Part shown: in pieces, positions 52,791 to 62,522 of the stretch
Layout: the number at the start of each line of letters is the position of its first letter
Numbering within the stretch: position 1 is the stretch's first letter
Notes under the pieces: generated by a model
Database searches by the model: none
Told to the model about the DNA's origin: nothing
Seen by the model: only the letters and a program-made list of their open reading frames with translations
Origin: Halobacillus amylolyticus
Lineage (GTDB): Bacteria; Bacillota; Bacilli; Bacillales; Halobacillaceae
Reading direction: 5' to 3'
DNA: 64,000 nt
NCBI RefSeq assembly: GCF_022921115.1
Contig: NZ_CP095075.1
Location: forward strand, 3,670,001-3,734,000
Translations under genes and position numbers: made by a program

Positions 52791-54002
52791 TTATTTGGTA
52801 AATAGTTCAACTAACACTAAGGAAACGGCGCCTAAGGCTGTGCCATAATCACCAAGCATGGATAAGGCAATTTCTGTTTCTTTGGCCTCTTTGGTTAACG
52901 ATCTCTTTTGTATTGTTTCTTTTATAGGGTTGAGAATAAAATCTCCGGCATTTGAAACTCCTCCCCCTACCACAATACGATCGGGATTAAGAGTATGGAT
53001 AATATTTGTAAGCCCAATACCTAAGTAAACACCTGTCTCATAAAGGATATCTTTGCTAAAGATGTCCCCTGCTTTAGCAGCTTGAAAAATATCATTGCCC
53101 GATAACTCTTCTAAATCAATATTTTCAATAAAGTCGGGTATCGTAGTAGAGGTTCCCATAGACATCCCTCTTAAAGCCCTTTTTACTAAAGCAGGTCCGG
53201 CAGCAAGTGTCTGTAGACAGCCGTGATTTCCACAGTCACATTGCGGTCCTGCAATATCGACGGTCATATGACCGACCTCACCAGCGATTTGATTTTTACC
53301 TCGAAACAACTTGCCATCAATGACAATTCCTGCACCTATACCTCTTCCCACATTAACAGTAATTACATTCTGGGTGCCGTTCCCGTTCCCAAACCATGAT
53401 TCTCCTAAAGCAAGTGCACGTGCATCATTTTCTACTTTCACTAACAGGTTGAATTCCTCTTCAAATATTTCTTTTAGAGAGATGTTTCTTAGTTGGAGGG
53501 AGGGAGCATATAAGGAAATGCCCTTATCTACGTCAACTACACCATGCATCCCAATACCAATGCCAATGAACTTCTCCTTGCTATCTTGATTTGATTCGGT
53601 AATAGAGTGAACAGCCTCTTTCATCATCTCAACAAGCTTTGTAATAGTAACTTGTTCAGGAATCTTTACAATATCGGATGAAAGAATGGTCCCATTTAAA
53701 TCAGATAAGATTGATCGCAAAAACTTAGGTCCTACATCAAGACCTATTACGTAAAAGTTTTGGGCATTAATTTCAAGCATCGTAGGCTTTCGCCCGCCGC
53801 TGGATTCACCCTGTGTGCTTTCGATGACCAGCTGACTTTCCAGTAATTCTTTAACTATATTACTTACAGTTGGCGGCGTGAGCTGTGTTTGTTTAGCGAT
53901 CTTTGCTCTGCTGATTGGACCCTCCAGACGAACTTTATTTAAAATAATTGATTTATTTAACGATTTCATCCACTGGAAGCTGCCTCTGATTTGGGTGTTC
54001 AT
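52791..54002 (-). CDS. ROK-family (XylR/NagC-like) transcriptional regulator
   Basis: A 403-residue repressor. A winged helix-turn-helix (RAKIAKQTQLTPPTVSNIVKELL, about 32-54) is followed by a ROK sugar-kinase-like domain with IGLDVGPKFLR, GIGAGIVIDG, GEVGHMTVD and the zinc motif CDCGNHGCLQ. Kinase-like residues suggest sugar binding, with galactose or an oligosaccharide as the likely inducer given the divergent galactoside operon. ATG at 54002 is seven bases after GGAGGG. Candidate operators are the TTAATTAACT motifs at 54076 and 56262. Confidence 0.88.
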   Translation of the reverse strand: MNTQIRGSFQWMKSLNKSIILNKVRLEGPISRAKIAKQTQLTPPTVSNIVKELLESQLVIESTQGESSGGRKPTMLEINAQNFYVIGLDVGPKFLRSILSDLNGTILSSDIVKIPEQVTITKLVEMMKEAVHSITESNQDSKEKFIGIGIGMHGVVDVDKGISLYAPSLQLRNISLKEIFEEEFNLLVKVENDARALALGESWFGNGNGTQNVITVNVGRGIGAGIVIDGKLFRGKNQIAGEVGHMTVDIAGPQCDCGNHGCLQTLAAGPALVKRALRGMSMGTSTTIPDFIENIDLEELSGNDIFQAAKAGDIFSKDILYETGVYLGIGLTNIIHTLNPDRIVVGGGVSNAGDFILNPIKETIQKRSLTKEAKETEIALSMLGDYGTALGAVSLVLVELFTK

Positions 54003-54031
54003 GTGTTTCCCTCCAAAGCTAAATAAATGTC

Positions 54032-54085
54032 TTGAATGTTTTGGTAATAATAGTATAACATATTACATAATTAATTTAATTAACT
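54032..54085 (+). promoter_or_regulatory. Promoter and ROK operator half-site before the GH43 gene
   Basis: TTGAAT (54032-54037), 16 bases, then TATAAC (54054-54059). TAATTAA then TTAATTAACT (54076-54085) follows, sharing its right half with the fuller operator at 56262-56286. Confidence 0.55.
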
Positions 54086-54113
54086 AACTTTTACAAAAAG
54101 GAGGGGGAAACGT

Positions 54114-55129
54114 ATGTTAAGAAAAAGTGTCATCATTTTTTTAGGGTTGGGAGTGGTTCTGTTGATTAGTGGGTGCATTCAAGAAAAAAATTACACAAAT
54201 CCAGTATTTGAACCTGTATTAGCAGACCCGACAGTAATAAAAGCCGATGATGGATCTTTCTATGCTTATGGAACTGAAGACGCATGGGGAGAAGAAACAG
54301 ACACTAAACTTATTCCCATTGTCCGTTCGCAAAATTTAACAGATTGGGAATATGTGGGGGAAGCCTTTGAACAAAAACCTGACTGGAAACAGACTGGAGG
54401 ATTATGGGCTCCAGATATTACAAAAATCAACAATCAATACTATTTATATTACTCCTATTCAGTATGGGGGACCCCAATCCGGGAATTGGTGTAGCCACAG
54501 CTGAATCACCTCAAGGCCCATTCAAGGACAAGGGAAAGATTTTCGACAGTAAGGAAATAGGTGTGAACAATTCTATAGACCCGTTTTTCTATAAAGATGA
54601 TGAAGGCAGGAATTACTTATTTTGGGGCAGCTTTCACGGAATTTATGGAATTGAAATGAGCCAAGATGGACTTCAAACCCAGGGGGAAAAGTTTCAAATT
54701 GCAGGAGATGCCTATGAAGCCCCTTATATTATTGAAAAGGAGGGTGCTTTTTATTTCTTTGGTTCACGGGGATCCTGCTGCGAAGGTGAAAATAGTACAT
54801 ACAATGTGGCTGTTGCAAGATCAGACGAGCTCAAAGGCCACTATGTCGATAAAGATGGTAAAGACTTATTAAATAATGGAGGCACAGAGATATTAGCAGG
54901 ATATGAAGATTCAAAATTTGTTGGCCCTGGCCACAACGCCATTATTCAAGATGACGAAGGAAGGGACTGGATTTTGTATCATGCCATTGACCGTACTGAT
55001 CCTCTGCTATGGACAGGTGCGTCACGGAGGCCCCTCATGCTTGATCCGATTATTTGGGAAGAAGGGTGGCCGACTGTACAACGAAAAACGCCAAGTGAAA
55101 ATGATATAGAAAGCCCTCAATTCAATTAA
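54114..55129 (+). pseudogene. GH43 lipoprotein glycosidase, one frameshift
   Basis: A glycoside hydrolase family 43 five-bladed propeller enzyme, tethered by a lipobox (LISGC, Cys21). Catalytic residues appear as Asp38 (LADPTVIK), the Asp of NSIDPFFYKDD and the Glu of YEAPYIIEKE. The first frame ends at 54494. Adding one G to the run at 54466-54470 gives YSVWGDPNPGIGVAT and joins it to the second frame, ending at 55129. It is otherwise intact, so a sequencing error is likely. Probably an arabinanase, arabinofuranosidase or galactanase acting outside the cell; operon context favours arabinogalactan-like substrates. Start ATG 54114 follows AAGGAGGGGG. Confidence 0.85.
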
Positions 55130-55144
55130 AGGGAGAGAAGATGG

Positions 55145-56221
55145 ATGAAACCAATGAATAAAGTAAAACAATTCTTGAGCGACCATAATTATGAAGGTAT
55201 TTTATTAAGACAGAAAAATAACTTTTCTTGGTTAACGGAGGGAAAGAGGAACCATATTGTTTTACAGACCTCCTTAGGTGTAGCTGACTTATTAGTTTTA
55301 AGGGACAAAGTGGTTGTCTTTACGGCAAATATGGAAAAAGATCGCATTGTAGACGAGGAACTAAGTGATTTCCCGGCAGAAGTTGTGAGTGTTAATTGGT
55401 ATGACGATTTGGATCAGGTGATAGGGAATTATACAAAAGGAATGAGCGTGGCGGCAGATACCCCTTTTCTTAACTTTGAGGTCGTTGATCACAAGTTGGC
55501 ATTGATCCGATCTGTTCTTTCTGAATCGGAGCTATCTCGATATCGAACGCTTTGCTTTGAAGCTGCACAGGCATTAGAAAGTACAGCCATGGAAGTTCAA
55601 CCTGGACAAACGGAATATGAAATAGCTGCACAACTTATGAAGAAAAGTGTATCTAAGGGGATGAATATCGATGTTGCCTTAGTCGCAACCGATGAGCGTA
55701 TTTACAAGTATCGTCATCCAATAGCCACGGGGAAAAAGTTAGAAAAGCATGCTTTGCTCGTTTTATGTGCCGAAAGAGGAGGACTTGTTGCTAATGTAAC
55801 TCGGGTGGTTCATTTTGGAGAAATGGATCGTGATTTAAAAGAAAGAGCGGAAAAGGTAGCTTATATCGACGCTGTTTATAATCAATCAACTAAACCAGGT
55901 GTAACTATAGGCAGTATCGTTAGCAAAGGGATAGAAGCGTACAAGGAAACTGGCTACCCCGAAGATTGGAAGAAGCTTCACCAGGGAGGACTGACTGGCT
56001 ATTCATCAAGAGAATTCCTAGCAACTCCTACTTCAACAGAAAACGTTCAAGTGAATCAAACCTTTACTTGGAATCCGGCATTACCGGGAGTGAAATCTGA
56101 AGATACGATCGCTGTCACTGAGAATGGGACGGAATTTTTAACGTACACAGGAGACTGGGTGTACAAAGATATCGAAATAAATGGGCAAGTATTTAAACGA
56201 CCAGATATTTTAATTCGATAA
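55145..56221 (+). CDS. M24-fold protein with degenerate metal site
   Basis: A 358-residue pita-bread-fold (Xaa-Pro aminopeptidase/creatinase) protein: an N-terminal creatinase-like domain (1-145) and a C-terminal M24 domain. Of the five usual metal ligands, the first Asp is absent (VLCAERGGLVANV), the second appears as Asn in NVTR, and the Glu of the TIEPG-type motif is Asn (TWNPALPG). The His region (LHQGGLTGY) and the last Glu (SEDTIAVTENG) remain. It is therefore probably not a standard metallopeptidase. It lies between GH43 and the sugar-binding protein, so a carbohydrate-related or creatinase-like metal-independent role is possible. Confidence 0.78.
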   Translation: MKPMNKVKQFLSDHNYEGILLRQKNNFSWLTEGKRNHIVLQTSLGVADLLVLRDKVVVFTANMEKDRIVDEELSDFPAEVVSVNWYDDLDQVIGNYTKGMSVAADTPFLNFEVVDHKLALIRSVLSESELSRYRTLCFEAAQALESTAMEVQPGQTEYEIAAQLMKKSVSKGMNIDVALVATDERIYKYRHPIATGKKLEKHALLVLCAERGGLVANVTRVVHFGEMDRDLKERAEKVAYIDAVYNQSTKPGVTIGSIVSKGIEAYKETGYPEDWKKLHQGGLTGYSSREFLATPTSTENVQVNQTFTWNPALPGVKSEDTIAVTENGTEFLTYTGDWVYKDIEINGQVFKRPDILIR

Positions 56222-56224
56222 CTG

Positions 56225-56286
56225 TTGACACTTTTCAGAAAGATGTGTAAACTACAACTTAAGTTAATTAATTTATTTAATTAACT
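56225..56286 (+). promoter_or_regulatory. Promoter and palindromic operator before the gal-cluster binding protein
   Basis: TTGACA (56225-56230), 17 bases, then TAAACT (56248-56253). AGTTAATTAA (56262-56271), five bases, and TTAATTAACT (56277-56286) form a perfect inverted repeat placed for repression. It shares TTAATTAACT with the site near 54076, so the ROK protein encoded at 52791 is the likely binder. Confidence 0.7.
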
Positions 56287-56340
56287 ATCTTTTTGAAGTT
56301 CGTGAAAGCGGTTACTGAAATTAAAAGAGGGGGAATTATT

Positions 56341-57597
56341 ATGAAGACAAAATGGTTTTTAGTTGCAATGGTGGTCTTATTTATTGGTATATTAACAGCT
56401 TGTTCCAGCAACTCCTCAGGAGATGGCGGGAGTAGTGGAAGTGGAGAAACAATTACGTTATGGGGGCCATTCTCTGGACCAGATGGACCAAAAATGAAAG
56501 AAATTGTCGATCAATATAATGAATCCCAAGATGAATATACGGTAGATTTTCAAATTGTACCGCAAACTGAATATTACAAAACAGTTGACCTTGCTGTAAA
56601 CGGTGAACAGAACATGCCAGACGTCATGATTATGCATGGCGATCAAATCATTACATACGCCAAAAAGGACGTATTAATGAACCTTGATGAAGTGGTAGGG
56701 GAAACAGTGAAGAAAGAACAATATCATGAAAAAGGCTGGGAAGGCGCGATGGTAGATGGCAGCCTTTATGGTGTACCGCTTGATATCCACCCTCTTATGC
56801 TCTATTGGAATAAAGATTTGTTCGAAGCGGCTGGGTTAGATCCAAATACACCTCCTAAAAATCGCGAGGAGTTTTTGGAATATGCTAAAAAGTTAACGAA
56901 CAAAGAAAAGAACCAGTATGGATTTGTTGTGCCAACACTTTGGCCGCAGCAATTCATTTTCCCTACAATTGTCGCTCAAAATGGCGGCGAACTTTATAAA
57001 GACGGGCAAGTTAACTTTACTTCAGATCCAGTTGTAGAAGCTCTTAAGTTTCAGGAATCTTTAATTGAAGAGCATGGAGTATCTCCTGCTGACGTACAAC
57101 AAGATGGAGAAGTTACACTTTTCTTACAAGGTAAAAATGCGATGCACTTAAATGGTCCATGGATGATGAAACAGTGGGAAGATGCTGGAATTAACTATGG
57201 TGTTGCTCCTGTACCACAGCTTGGAACGGAACAACAGGCCGTTTTCGCAAACTCACACAACTTCGTGATTCCTAAAGGTGTAGACGATGCGAAAGTGGAA
57301 GGCATTACAAACTTCCTGAAATATGTTGGAGATAACGGAATGGCTTGGGCAGAATCAGGGCAAGCTCCTGCCTCTAAAGCTGTTTATCAAAGTGAGGAGT
57401 TCCAAGAGATGAAGCAACAGCCGCAAGTAGCCAAGCAATTTGATAATGTTGTCTTCTCTCCGGATGTAGTAGGGTGGGGACAGATTAATACCCCATTATT
57501 TGAAGCAATCAACTTAGTACTTCTCGGTGAAGCAGAGGCAGAAGATGCATTGAAGAAGGCACAGAAACAAGCAGAGCAAATAAACGAACAACAATAA
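56341..57597 (+). CDS. ABC transporter sugar-binding lipoprotein (galactoside cluster)
   Basis: A 418-residue family 1 solute-binding protein with signal peptide and lipobox (LTACS, about residue 21). It has an acidic Gly/Ser-rich linker after the Cys, then the binding domain with MPDVMIMHGDQI and LNGPWMMKQWEDAG. It would supply the permeases that follow. The operon context (GH43, GH2, galKET) suggests galacto- or arabinogalacto-oligosaccharides. ATG at 56341 follows GAGGGGG. Confidence 0.87.
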   Translation: MKTKWFLVAMVVLFIGILTACSSNSSGDGGSSGSGETITLWGPFSGPDGPKMKEIVDQYNESQDEYTVDFQIVPQTEYYKTVDLAVNGEQNMPDVMIMHGDQIITYAKKDVLMNLDEVVGETVKKEQYHEKGWEGAMVDGSLYGVPLDIHPLMLYWNKDLFEAAGLDPNTPPKNREEFLEYAKKLTNKEKNQYGFVVPTLWPQQFIFPTIVAQNGGELYKDGQVNFTSDPVVEALKFQESLIEEHGVSPADVQQDGEVTLFLQGKNAMHLNGPWMMKQWEDAGINYGVAPVPQLGTEQQAVFANSHNFVIPKGVDDAKVEGITNFLKYVGDNGMAWAESGQAPASKAVYQSEEFQEMKQQPQVAKQFDNVVFSPDVVGWGQINTPLFEAINLVLLGEAEAEDALKKAQKQAEQINEQQ

Positions 57598-57600
57598 TTG

Positions 57601-57639
57601 AACAAGGAGCAGGTGATCTTTTATTCACCTGCTCTTGTT
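57601..57639 (+). other. Intercistronic stem-loop after the binding-protein gene
   Basis: AACAAGGAGCAGGTGA (57601-57616) pairs, with one bulge, with TCACCTGCTCTTGTT (57625-57639), then TTTC. It may partly terminate or stabilise the binding-protein message. Confidence 0.65.
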
Positions 57640-57669
57640 TTCAATAGAGTACATAAGAGAGGTGAGAAT

Positions 57670-58658
57670 ATGGCTTTGAAGCAGCCAGATGTAGCTACAG
57701 AAGTAAAAGAAGAAGTCAGAGATAATCGATCGAAAAAGGAATACAAATATGAACCTTCTAATAAGAAATGGAAATCGAAATTGACTTCTTCTCTGTTCGT
57801 TCTTCCATATTTCATCATGTTTATGGCATTTTTATTCATTCCATTAATGTATGGGCTTTATATAAGTTTCCATGATTACGGATTATTAGCATCAGAACGA
57901 CCTTTTATCGGATTTGAAAATTACGCTAACATATTTAACCCAGACTCCTATATTAATGAAATTTTTTTCACTGGATTATTTAATACCTTTAAGTTTGTCA
58001 TTTTCTCAGTGCCATTATTAGTATTTATTGGCTTGGGGTTAGCTCTATTATTGAATGCATTACCTGCCAAAATCAGAGGGATATTTAGAACGTTTTATTT
58101 CATGCCATATGCCATTTCTGTGTCTGTTATTTCTGTACTATGGTTATGGTTGCTAGATACGAATTCTGGGCTTATTAATAATTATTTAACTCAATTAGGC
58201 TTTGACCCCATTCCTTGGCTAACCAGCCAGCCTTATGCCTGGATTTCAATTGTCGGAGCAACGATTTGGTGGACGATTGGATTTAATATGATCATATTCA
58301 TCAACGCTTTAAATGAAGTCCCTGAAGAATATTATGAGGCCGCTTCGATTGACGGTGCAGGTGCTTGGCAAAAATTCACTAAGATTACCTTGCCGTCGAT
58401 ACGTCCGATTATGCTTTTTGTTGTCATTACTTCAACAATTGCCTCATTTAATGTTTATGGTCAACCATACTTAATGACTGGGGCGGGCCCGGGGATTCTA
58501 CGAAAGTATTACTGATGGGGATCGTGGATGAAGCCTTTACTCAGCGGCAGCTCGGTTCAGCATCAGCTATGGCGATTGTTATGGCATTAATTATGATTAT
58601 CGTTTCCGTGTTTCAATTCAAGATTTCCAATATGCGCGATAAAAAGGAGGGTAAATAA
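57670..58658 (+). pseudogene. CUT1 sugar ABC permease, one frameshift near the C-terminus
   Basis: The first frame covers 57670-58515 and contains five helices and the EAA loop YEAASIDGAGAWQKFTKITLP. It then runs into a false end, GILRKYY. Adding one G to the run at 58491-58494 gives GPGDSTKVLLMGIVDEAFTQ and the last helix, ending KKEGK at 58658. There the stop overlaps the next start (TAATG). The break removes only the last helix, and the lesion is of the same G-run type as in three other genes. ATG 57670 follows GAGAGGTGAG. Confidence 0.87.
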
Positions 58659-59491
58659 TGAACAATAAAAAGCGAAGATTTCTACTCATTGTTTTAGCCT
58701 CAGTCATTGCGATTCTATTTATCGTTCCATTATTTTGGATGATCTCGACCTCCTTTAAAAATGACTTTGAAGCCATTGCAGGTGGTTTAAATTGGTGGCC
58801 GAAGGAGTTCACCTTCGAGAATTACGCGTACACCCTTTTAGGTGAAGGAGTTAGTGTGCCTGTATTGAAATGGATGTTTAACTCCCTCTTTGTGGGGATT
58901 ACTGGCTCACTGCTTATTGTGTTTATCGATGCCCTTGCAGCGTATGGTCTTGCCCGTCTAGACATTCCTTTTAAGAAGTTTATTTTCACCTTATTTATTA
59001 GTACGTTAATGATCCCATGGGTAATAACATTCTTGCCGCTCTACATGGAGTTTAGCAATTTAGGTTTATTGAACACGTATGCAGCACTTATTCTGCCATA
59101 CTCTGCCAACGCATTTGGTGTGTTCTTACTCTATCAGTTTTTCAAAGGTTTTCCAAAAGAACTAGAAGAAGCAGCTTACCTGGATGGTGCCAACAAGTGG
59201 CAGATTTTTACGAAAGTTGTTGTTCCTAGTGCGAAACCAATTATGTGGACATTAGGCATTTTCTCTTTTATGACCATTTATAATGACTTTCTTTGGCCGC
59301 TCGTTGCCACAAGCTCACCGGAAATGAGGACGATTACCACAGGGATTGCGATTATGCAGCAAGGAAGTTTTGTTTCCTCCTATGGAAAACTAATGGCATT
59401 AACAACGATTGCAACTGTACCCATCCTCATTATTTTCTTAATTGGACAAAAACAACTCATTAAAGGGATTACTCAAACTGGAATAAAATAG
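58658..59491 (+). CDS. CUT1 sugar ABC permease (galactoside cluster, second subunit)
   Basis: A 277-residue permease with six helices and the EAA loop EEAAYLDGANKWQIFTKVVVP near residue 169. AAGGAGGG lies inside the end of the previous gene, and the start overlaps its stop by one base. Works with the preceding permease and the binding protein at 56341. Confidence 0.87.
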   Translation: MNNKKRRFLLIVLASVIAILFIVPLFWMISTSFKNDFEAIAGGLNWWPKEFTFENYAYTLLGEGVSVPVLKWMFNSLFVGITGSLLIVFIDALAAYGLARLDIPFKKFIFTLFISTLMIPWVITFLPLYMEFSNLGLLNTYAALILPYSANAFGVFLLYQFFKGFPKELEEAAYLDGANKWQIFTKVVVPSAKPIMWTLGIFSFMTIYNDFLWPLVATSSPEMRTITTGIAIMQQGSFVSSYGKLMALTTIATVPILIIFLIGQKQLIKGITQTGIK

Positions 59492-59515
59492 AGCAAGTGC
59501 TTGGAGGAATAGGAT

Positions 59516-61273
59516 ATGAACGAAATAAGAAATGAATACCCACGGCCTCAATTTAGAAGGAAAGATTGGGAAAACTTAAACGGGAAATGGAACTTTGCTT
59601 TTGATGATTACAATGTCGGCTTACAAGAACAATGGTATAAGAATTCTGAGAGAATTAATCAGACCATCCAAGTTCCTTTTGCCTATCAAACAGAATTGAG
59701 CGGGATCCATGATCCTTCTTTTCATGATGTTGTCTGGTATCACCGAACATTTGAAATTCCTGAAGGGTGGGAGGATCAGCTAAAGGTGATTCACTTCGGA
59801 GCCGTCGACTATTGGGCAAAGGTTTATGTGAATGGCGAGCTAGTAGGTGAGCATGAAGGGGGAAACACAACATTTTCTATTGATATTACCCATGTCGCAG
59901 CCAAGAAAAATGATGTTGTGGTGCGTGTAGAGGACCCTTCAACAGATGCAACGATCCCTAGGGGAAAACAGTATTGGCACGAAGAATCAGCCTCGATTTT
60001 TTATACGAGGACTACAGGGATTTGGCAAACCGTGTGGCTTGAACCGTTGGATCCTTTACATATGGATCAAATAAGATGGACGCCGCAATTAGATCGTGGG
60101 GATATCGATGTAGAGATTGATGTTTATGGTCATTATGAGGGAGCCACGGCAGAAATCGAAATCACTTATAGGGACCAAATGATTGTAAAAGAAAGGTCCG
60201 ATATTACGAACAGTTATATGAAACGCTCCTTTCATTTACGTAACCGCATAACTGATCGCAGTAATATCCATGGGGCAGGGTGGTATTGGACTCCCGAACA
60301 TCCAAATTTATTTGATGTAACTTTACGTATTGTGAAGGATGATCACCTTAAAGATGAAGTAATAAGCTACTTTGGGATGAGAAAAGTGAGTATTGAAGAT
60401 GGTGTGTTCAAATTGAATAATCAAACTTACTATCAAAAACTTGTATTGGACCAGGGTTATTTTCCAAAAGGCCTACTAACAGCTCCGTCTGATACTGATT
60501 TGAAAAAAGATATTGAACTGTCAAAAGAGATGGGCTTCAACGGAGCAAGAAAGCATCAGAAGGTAGAGGATCCACGGTATTTGTATTGGGCAGATCAACT
60601 AGGGTTCCTGGTTTGGGGGGAAATGGCCAACGCTTCGGAATTTTCAGAGGAAGCTGTCCGCCGTATCACTAAAGAGTGGACAGATGTAGTGAAGCGGGAT
60701 TACAGTCACCCAAGCATTGTAGCATGGCTGCCCCTTAATGAAAGCTGGGGCATCTCGAGAGTAGCGAGAGAAGAACAGCAGCAATATCACTCACTTGGGA
60801 TGTATTATTTAACAAAATCGCTTGATCCAACAAGGCCTGCTTTATCGAATGATGGATGGGAGCATACAGTATCTGATATTTGCGGAATTCACAATTATCG
60901 ATCGGCTGAAAAGATGGCGAAGACTTATGCTACGGTAGAAAATGCGATAACCACGACACCTGCGGATCGTCCGATTTATGCGAAGGGATACGCTTATAAG
61001 GGAGAACCTATTCTCATAACAGAGTACGGTGGCATTGCTTATAAGATGGATGAAACAGAAGGCTGGGGTTATTCTTCTGTTCAATCAGGTGAAGATTTAG
61101 TAGAAGAGTATCGTAAACAAACGTCAGCTTTGTTAGAGTCGTCTGTTATTCAAGGGTTCTGTTATACACAGTTAACCGATGTTGAACAGGAAATCAATGG
61201 CCTACTAACCTATGATCGTGAACCAAAATGCAGCCTAGAAGAAATTAAAAAGATAAATGAATCTGATAAGTAA
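59516..61273 (+). CDS. Glycoside hydrolase family 2 (LacZ-type) enzyme
   Basis: A 585-residue cytoplasmic enzyme. A GH2 sugar-binding domain (about 5-185) begins EYPRPQFRRKDWENLNGKWNF-like; a beta-sandwich (about 190-290) and TIM barrel follow. The probable acid/base is Glu409 (PLNESWG) and the nucleophile Glu503 (ITEYGG). It is shorter than full LacZ and lacks the C-terminal domains, as in many Bacillus/Thermotoga GH2 enzymes. Position between the importer and galK-galE-galT suggests beta-galactosidase activity; arabinopyranosidase or other exo-activity is possible. GGAGG lies before ATG 59516. Confidence 0.87.
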   Translation: MNEIRNEYPRPQFRRKDWENLNGKWNFAFDDYNVGLQEQWYKNSERINQTIQVPFAYQTELSGIHDPSFHDVVWYHRTFEIPEGWEDQLKVIHFGAVDYWAKVYVNGELVGEHEGGNTTFSIDITHVAAKKNDVVVRVEDPSTDATIPRGKQYWHEESASIFYTRTTGIWQTVWLEPLDPLHMDQIRWTPQLDRGDIDVEIDVYGHYEGATAEIEITYRDQMIVKERSDITNSYMKRSFHLRNRITDRSNIHGAGWYWTPEHPNLFDVTLRIVKDDHLKDEVISYFGMRKVSIEDGVFKLNNQTYYQKLVLDQGYFPKGLLTAPSDTDLKKDIELSKEMGFNGARKHQKVEDPRYLYWADQLGFLVWGEMANASEFSEEAVRRITKEWTDVVKRDYSHPSIVAWLPLNESWGISRVAREEQQQYHSLGMYYLTKSLDPTRPALSNDGWEHTVSDICGIHNYRSAEKMAKTYATVENAITTTPADRPIYAKGYAYKGEPILITEYGGIAYKMDETEGWGYSSVQSGEDLVEEYRKQTSALLESSVIQGFCYTQLTDVEQEINGLLTYDREPKCSLEEIKKINESDK

Positions 61274-61337
61274 TAGATGACGACAAAAAAGATAGATTTT
61301 ACATGGAAAAGCGACCTTAAGGGAAAGGATTTTTGCC

Positions 61338-62522
61338 ATGCTAGAAAATTTAATTGGTGAGTTTAAGAAGGTTTATGGCAGTAAGGAAGACGTCTGCTCG
61401 TTTTTTGCTCCTGGACGTGTGAATTTAATAGGAGAACATATTGACTACAATGGCGGCCATGTATTCCCATGCGCTCTCAGTCTGGGTACATATGCGCTCG
61501 TCAGGAAAAGAAAAGACTCACAAATAAGAGTCTTTTCAAAAAACTTTTCCGAAATAGGGGTGATTCGTTCAGATCTATCAACTATTCAATATGAAGAATC
61601 TAATGACTGGGCAAATTACCCATTAGGAGTTATCGATATTTTACAAAAAGAAAACTATCGAATTGATCATGGAATGGATATCTTATTCAATGGAAATATC
61701 CCTAATGGCGCTGGTCTATCATCATCCGCTTCAGTTGAATTAGTGATGGGAGTTGCCCTTAATAACCTATTTCAGTTGAATATCGATCAGGTGGATCTCG
61801 TCAAATATTGCCAGCGAGCTGAGAATGAATTCATTGGTGTCAGTTGTGGGATTATGGATCAGTTTTCTATTGGGTTAGCGAAACAGGATCATGCAATTTT
61901 GTTGAACTGTCAAACACTTGACTATCAACAGACGCCGATCCAATTAGATGAAGAAGTACTTATCATTGCTAATTCCAATAAACGACGAGGGTTAGCTGAC
62001 TCAAAGTATAATGAACGAAGAGCAGAGTGCGAACAGGCCTTGGCCGACTTGAAAGAAACACTTGATATTCATTCTCTCGGCGACTTAAGTATCGATGAAT
62101 TTGAGAATAACAAACACCTTATCAAAAATACAACAGAACTCAAAAGAGCCAAGCATGCGGTTTATGAAAATCAAAGAACCATTGAAGCTGTTCATAGGCT
62201 TAACAATGGCGATTTGATTGGATTTGGCCAGCTTATGAATGAATCACACGTATCTCTGCGGGATGACTATGAAGTCACGGGAAAAGAGCTCGATGCCCTT
62301 GTCGAGGCAGCATGGGAAGAAGGGGCCATTGGTGCGCGAATGACTGGTGCAGGTTTTGGAGGCTGTACCATTAATATTGTGAAAAAGACGGAAGAGGATC
62401 ACTTCATCCAAAAGGTAGGAAAACGTTATAAAGATAAAGTTGGGTTAACAGCAGACTTCTACGTTGTGGAAATCGGAGATGGAGCAAAACAGCTGGAAGG
62501 AGGCGAAAAAGTATGGCAATAA
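61338..62522 (+). CDS. galK: Galactokinase
   Basis: A 394-residue GHMP kinase that phosphorylates galactose at C1. Motif 1 (PGRVNLIGEHIDYNGG, about 25-40) contains the galactokinase signature, motif 2 is PNGAGLSSSAS (about 119-129), and motif 3 is MTGAGFGGC (about 334-342). The catalytic Asp lies in CGIMDQFS. GGGAAAGGA precedes the ATG. The galE start lies ten bases inside its end, so the two are translationally coupled. Confidence 0.94.
   Translation: MLENLIGEFKKVYGSKEDVCSFFAPGRVNLIGEHIDYNGGHVFPCALSLGTYALVRKRKDSQIRVFSKNFSEIGVIRSDLSTIQYEESNDWANYPLGVIDILQKENYRIDHGMDILFNGNIPNGAGLSSSASVELVMGVALNNLFQLNIDQVDLVKYCQRAENEFIGVSCGIMDQFSIGLAKQDHAILLNCQTLDYQQTPIQLDEEVLIIANSNKRRGLADSKYNERRAECEQALADLKETLDIHSLGDLSIDEFENNKHLIKNTTELKRAKHAVYENQRTIEAVHRLNNGDLIGFGQLMNESHVSLRDDYEVTGKELDALVEAAWEEGAIGARMTGAGFGGCTINIVKKTEEDHFIQKVGKRYKDKVGLTADFYVVEIGDGAKQLEGGEKVWQ

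Noticed and set aside
54903..55109. Additional small frames within the GH43 gene
   Set aside because: They are out-of-frame shadows of the GH43 coding sequence.
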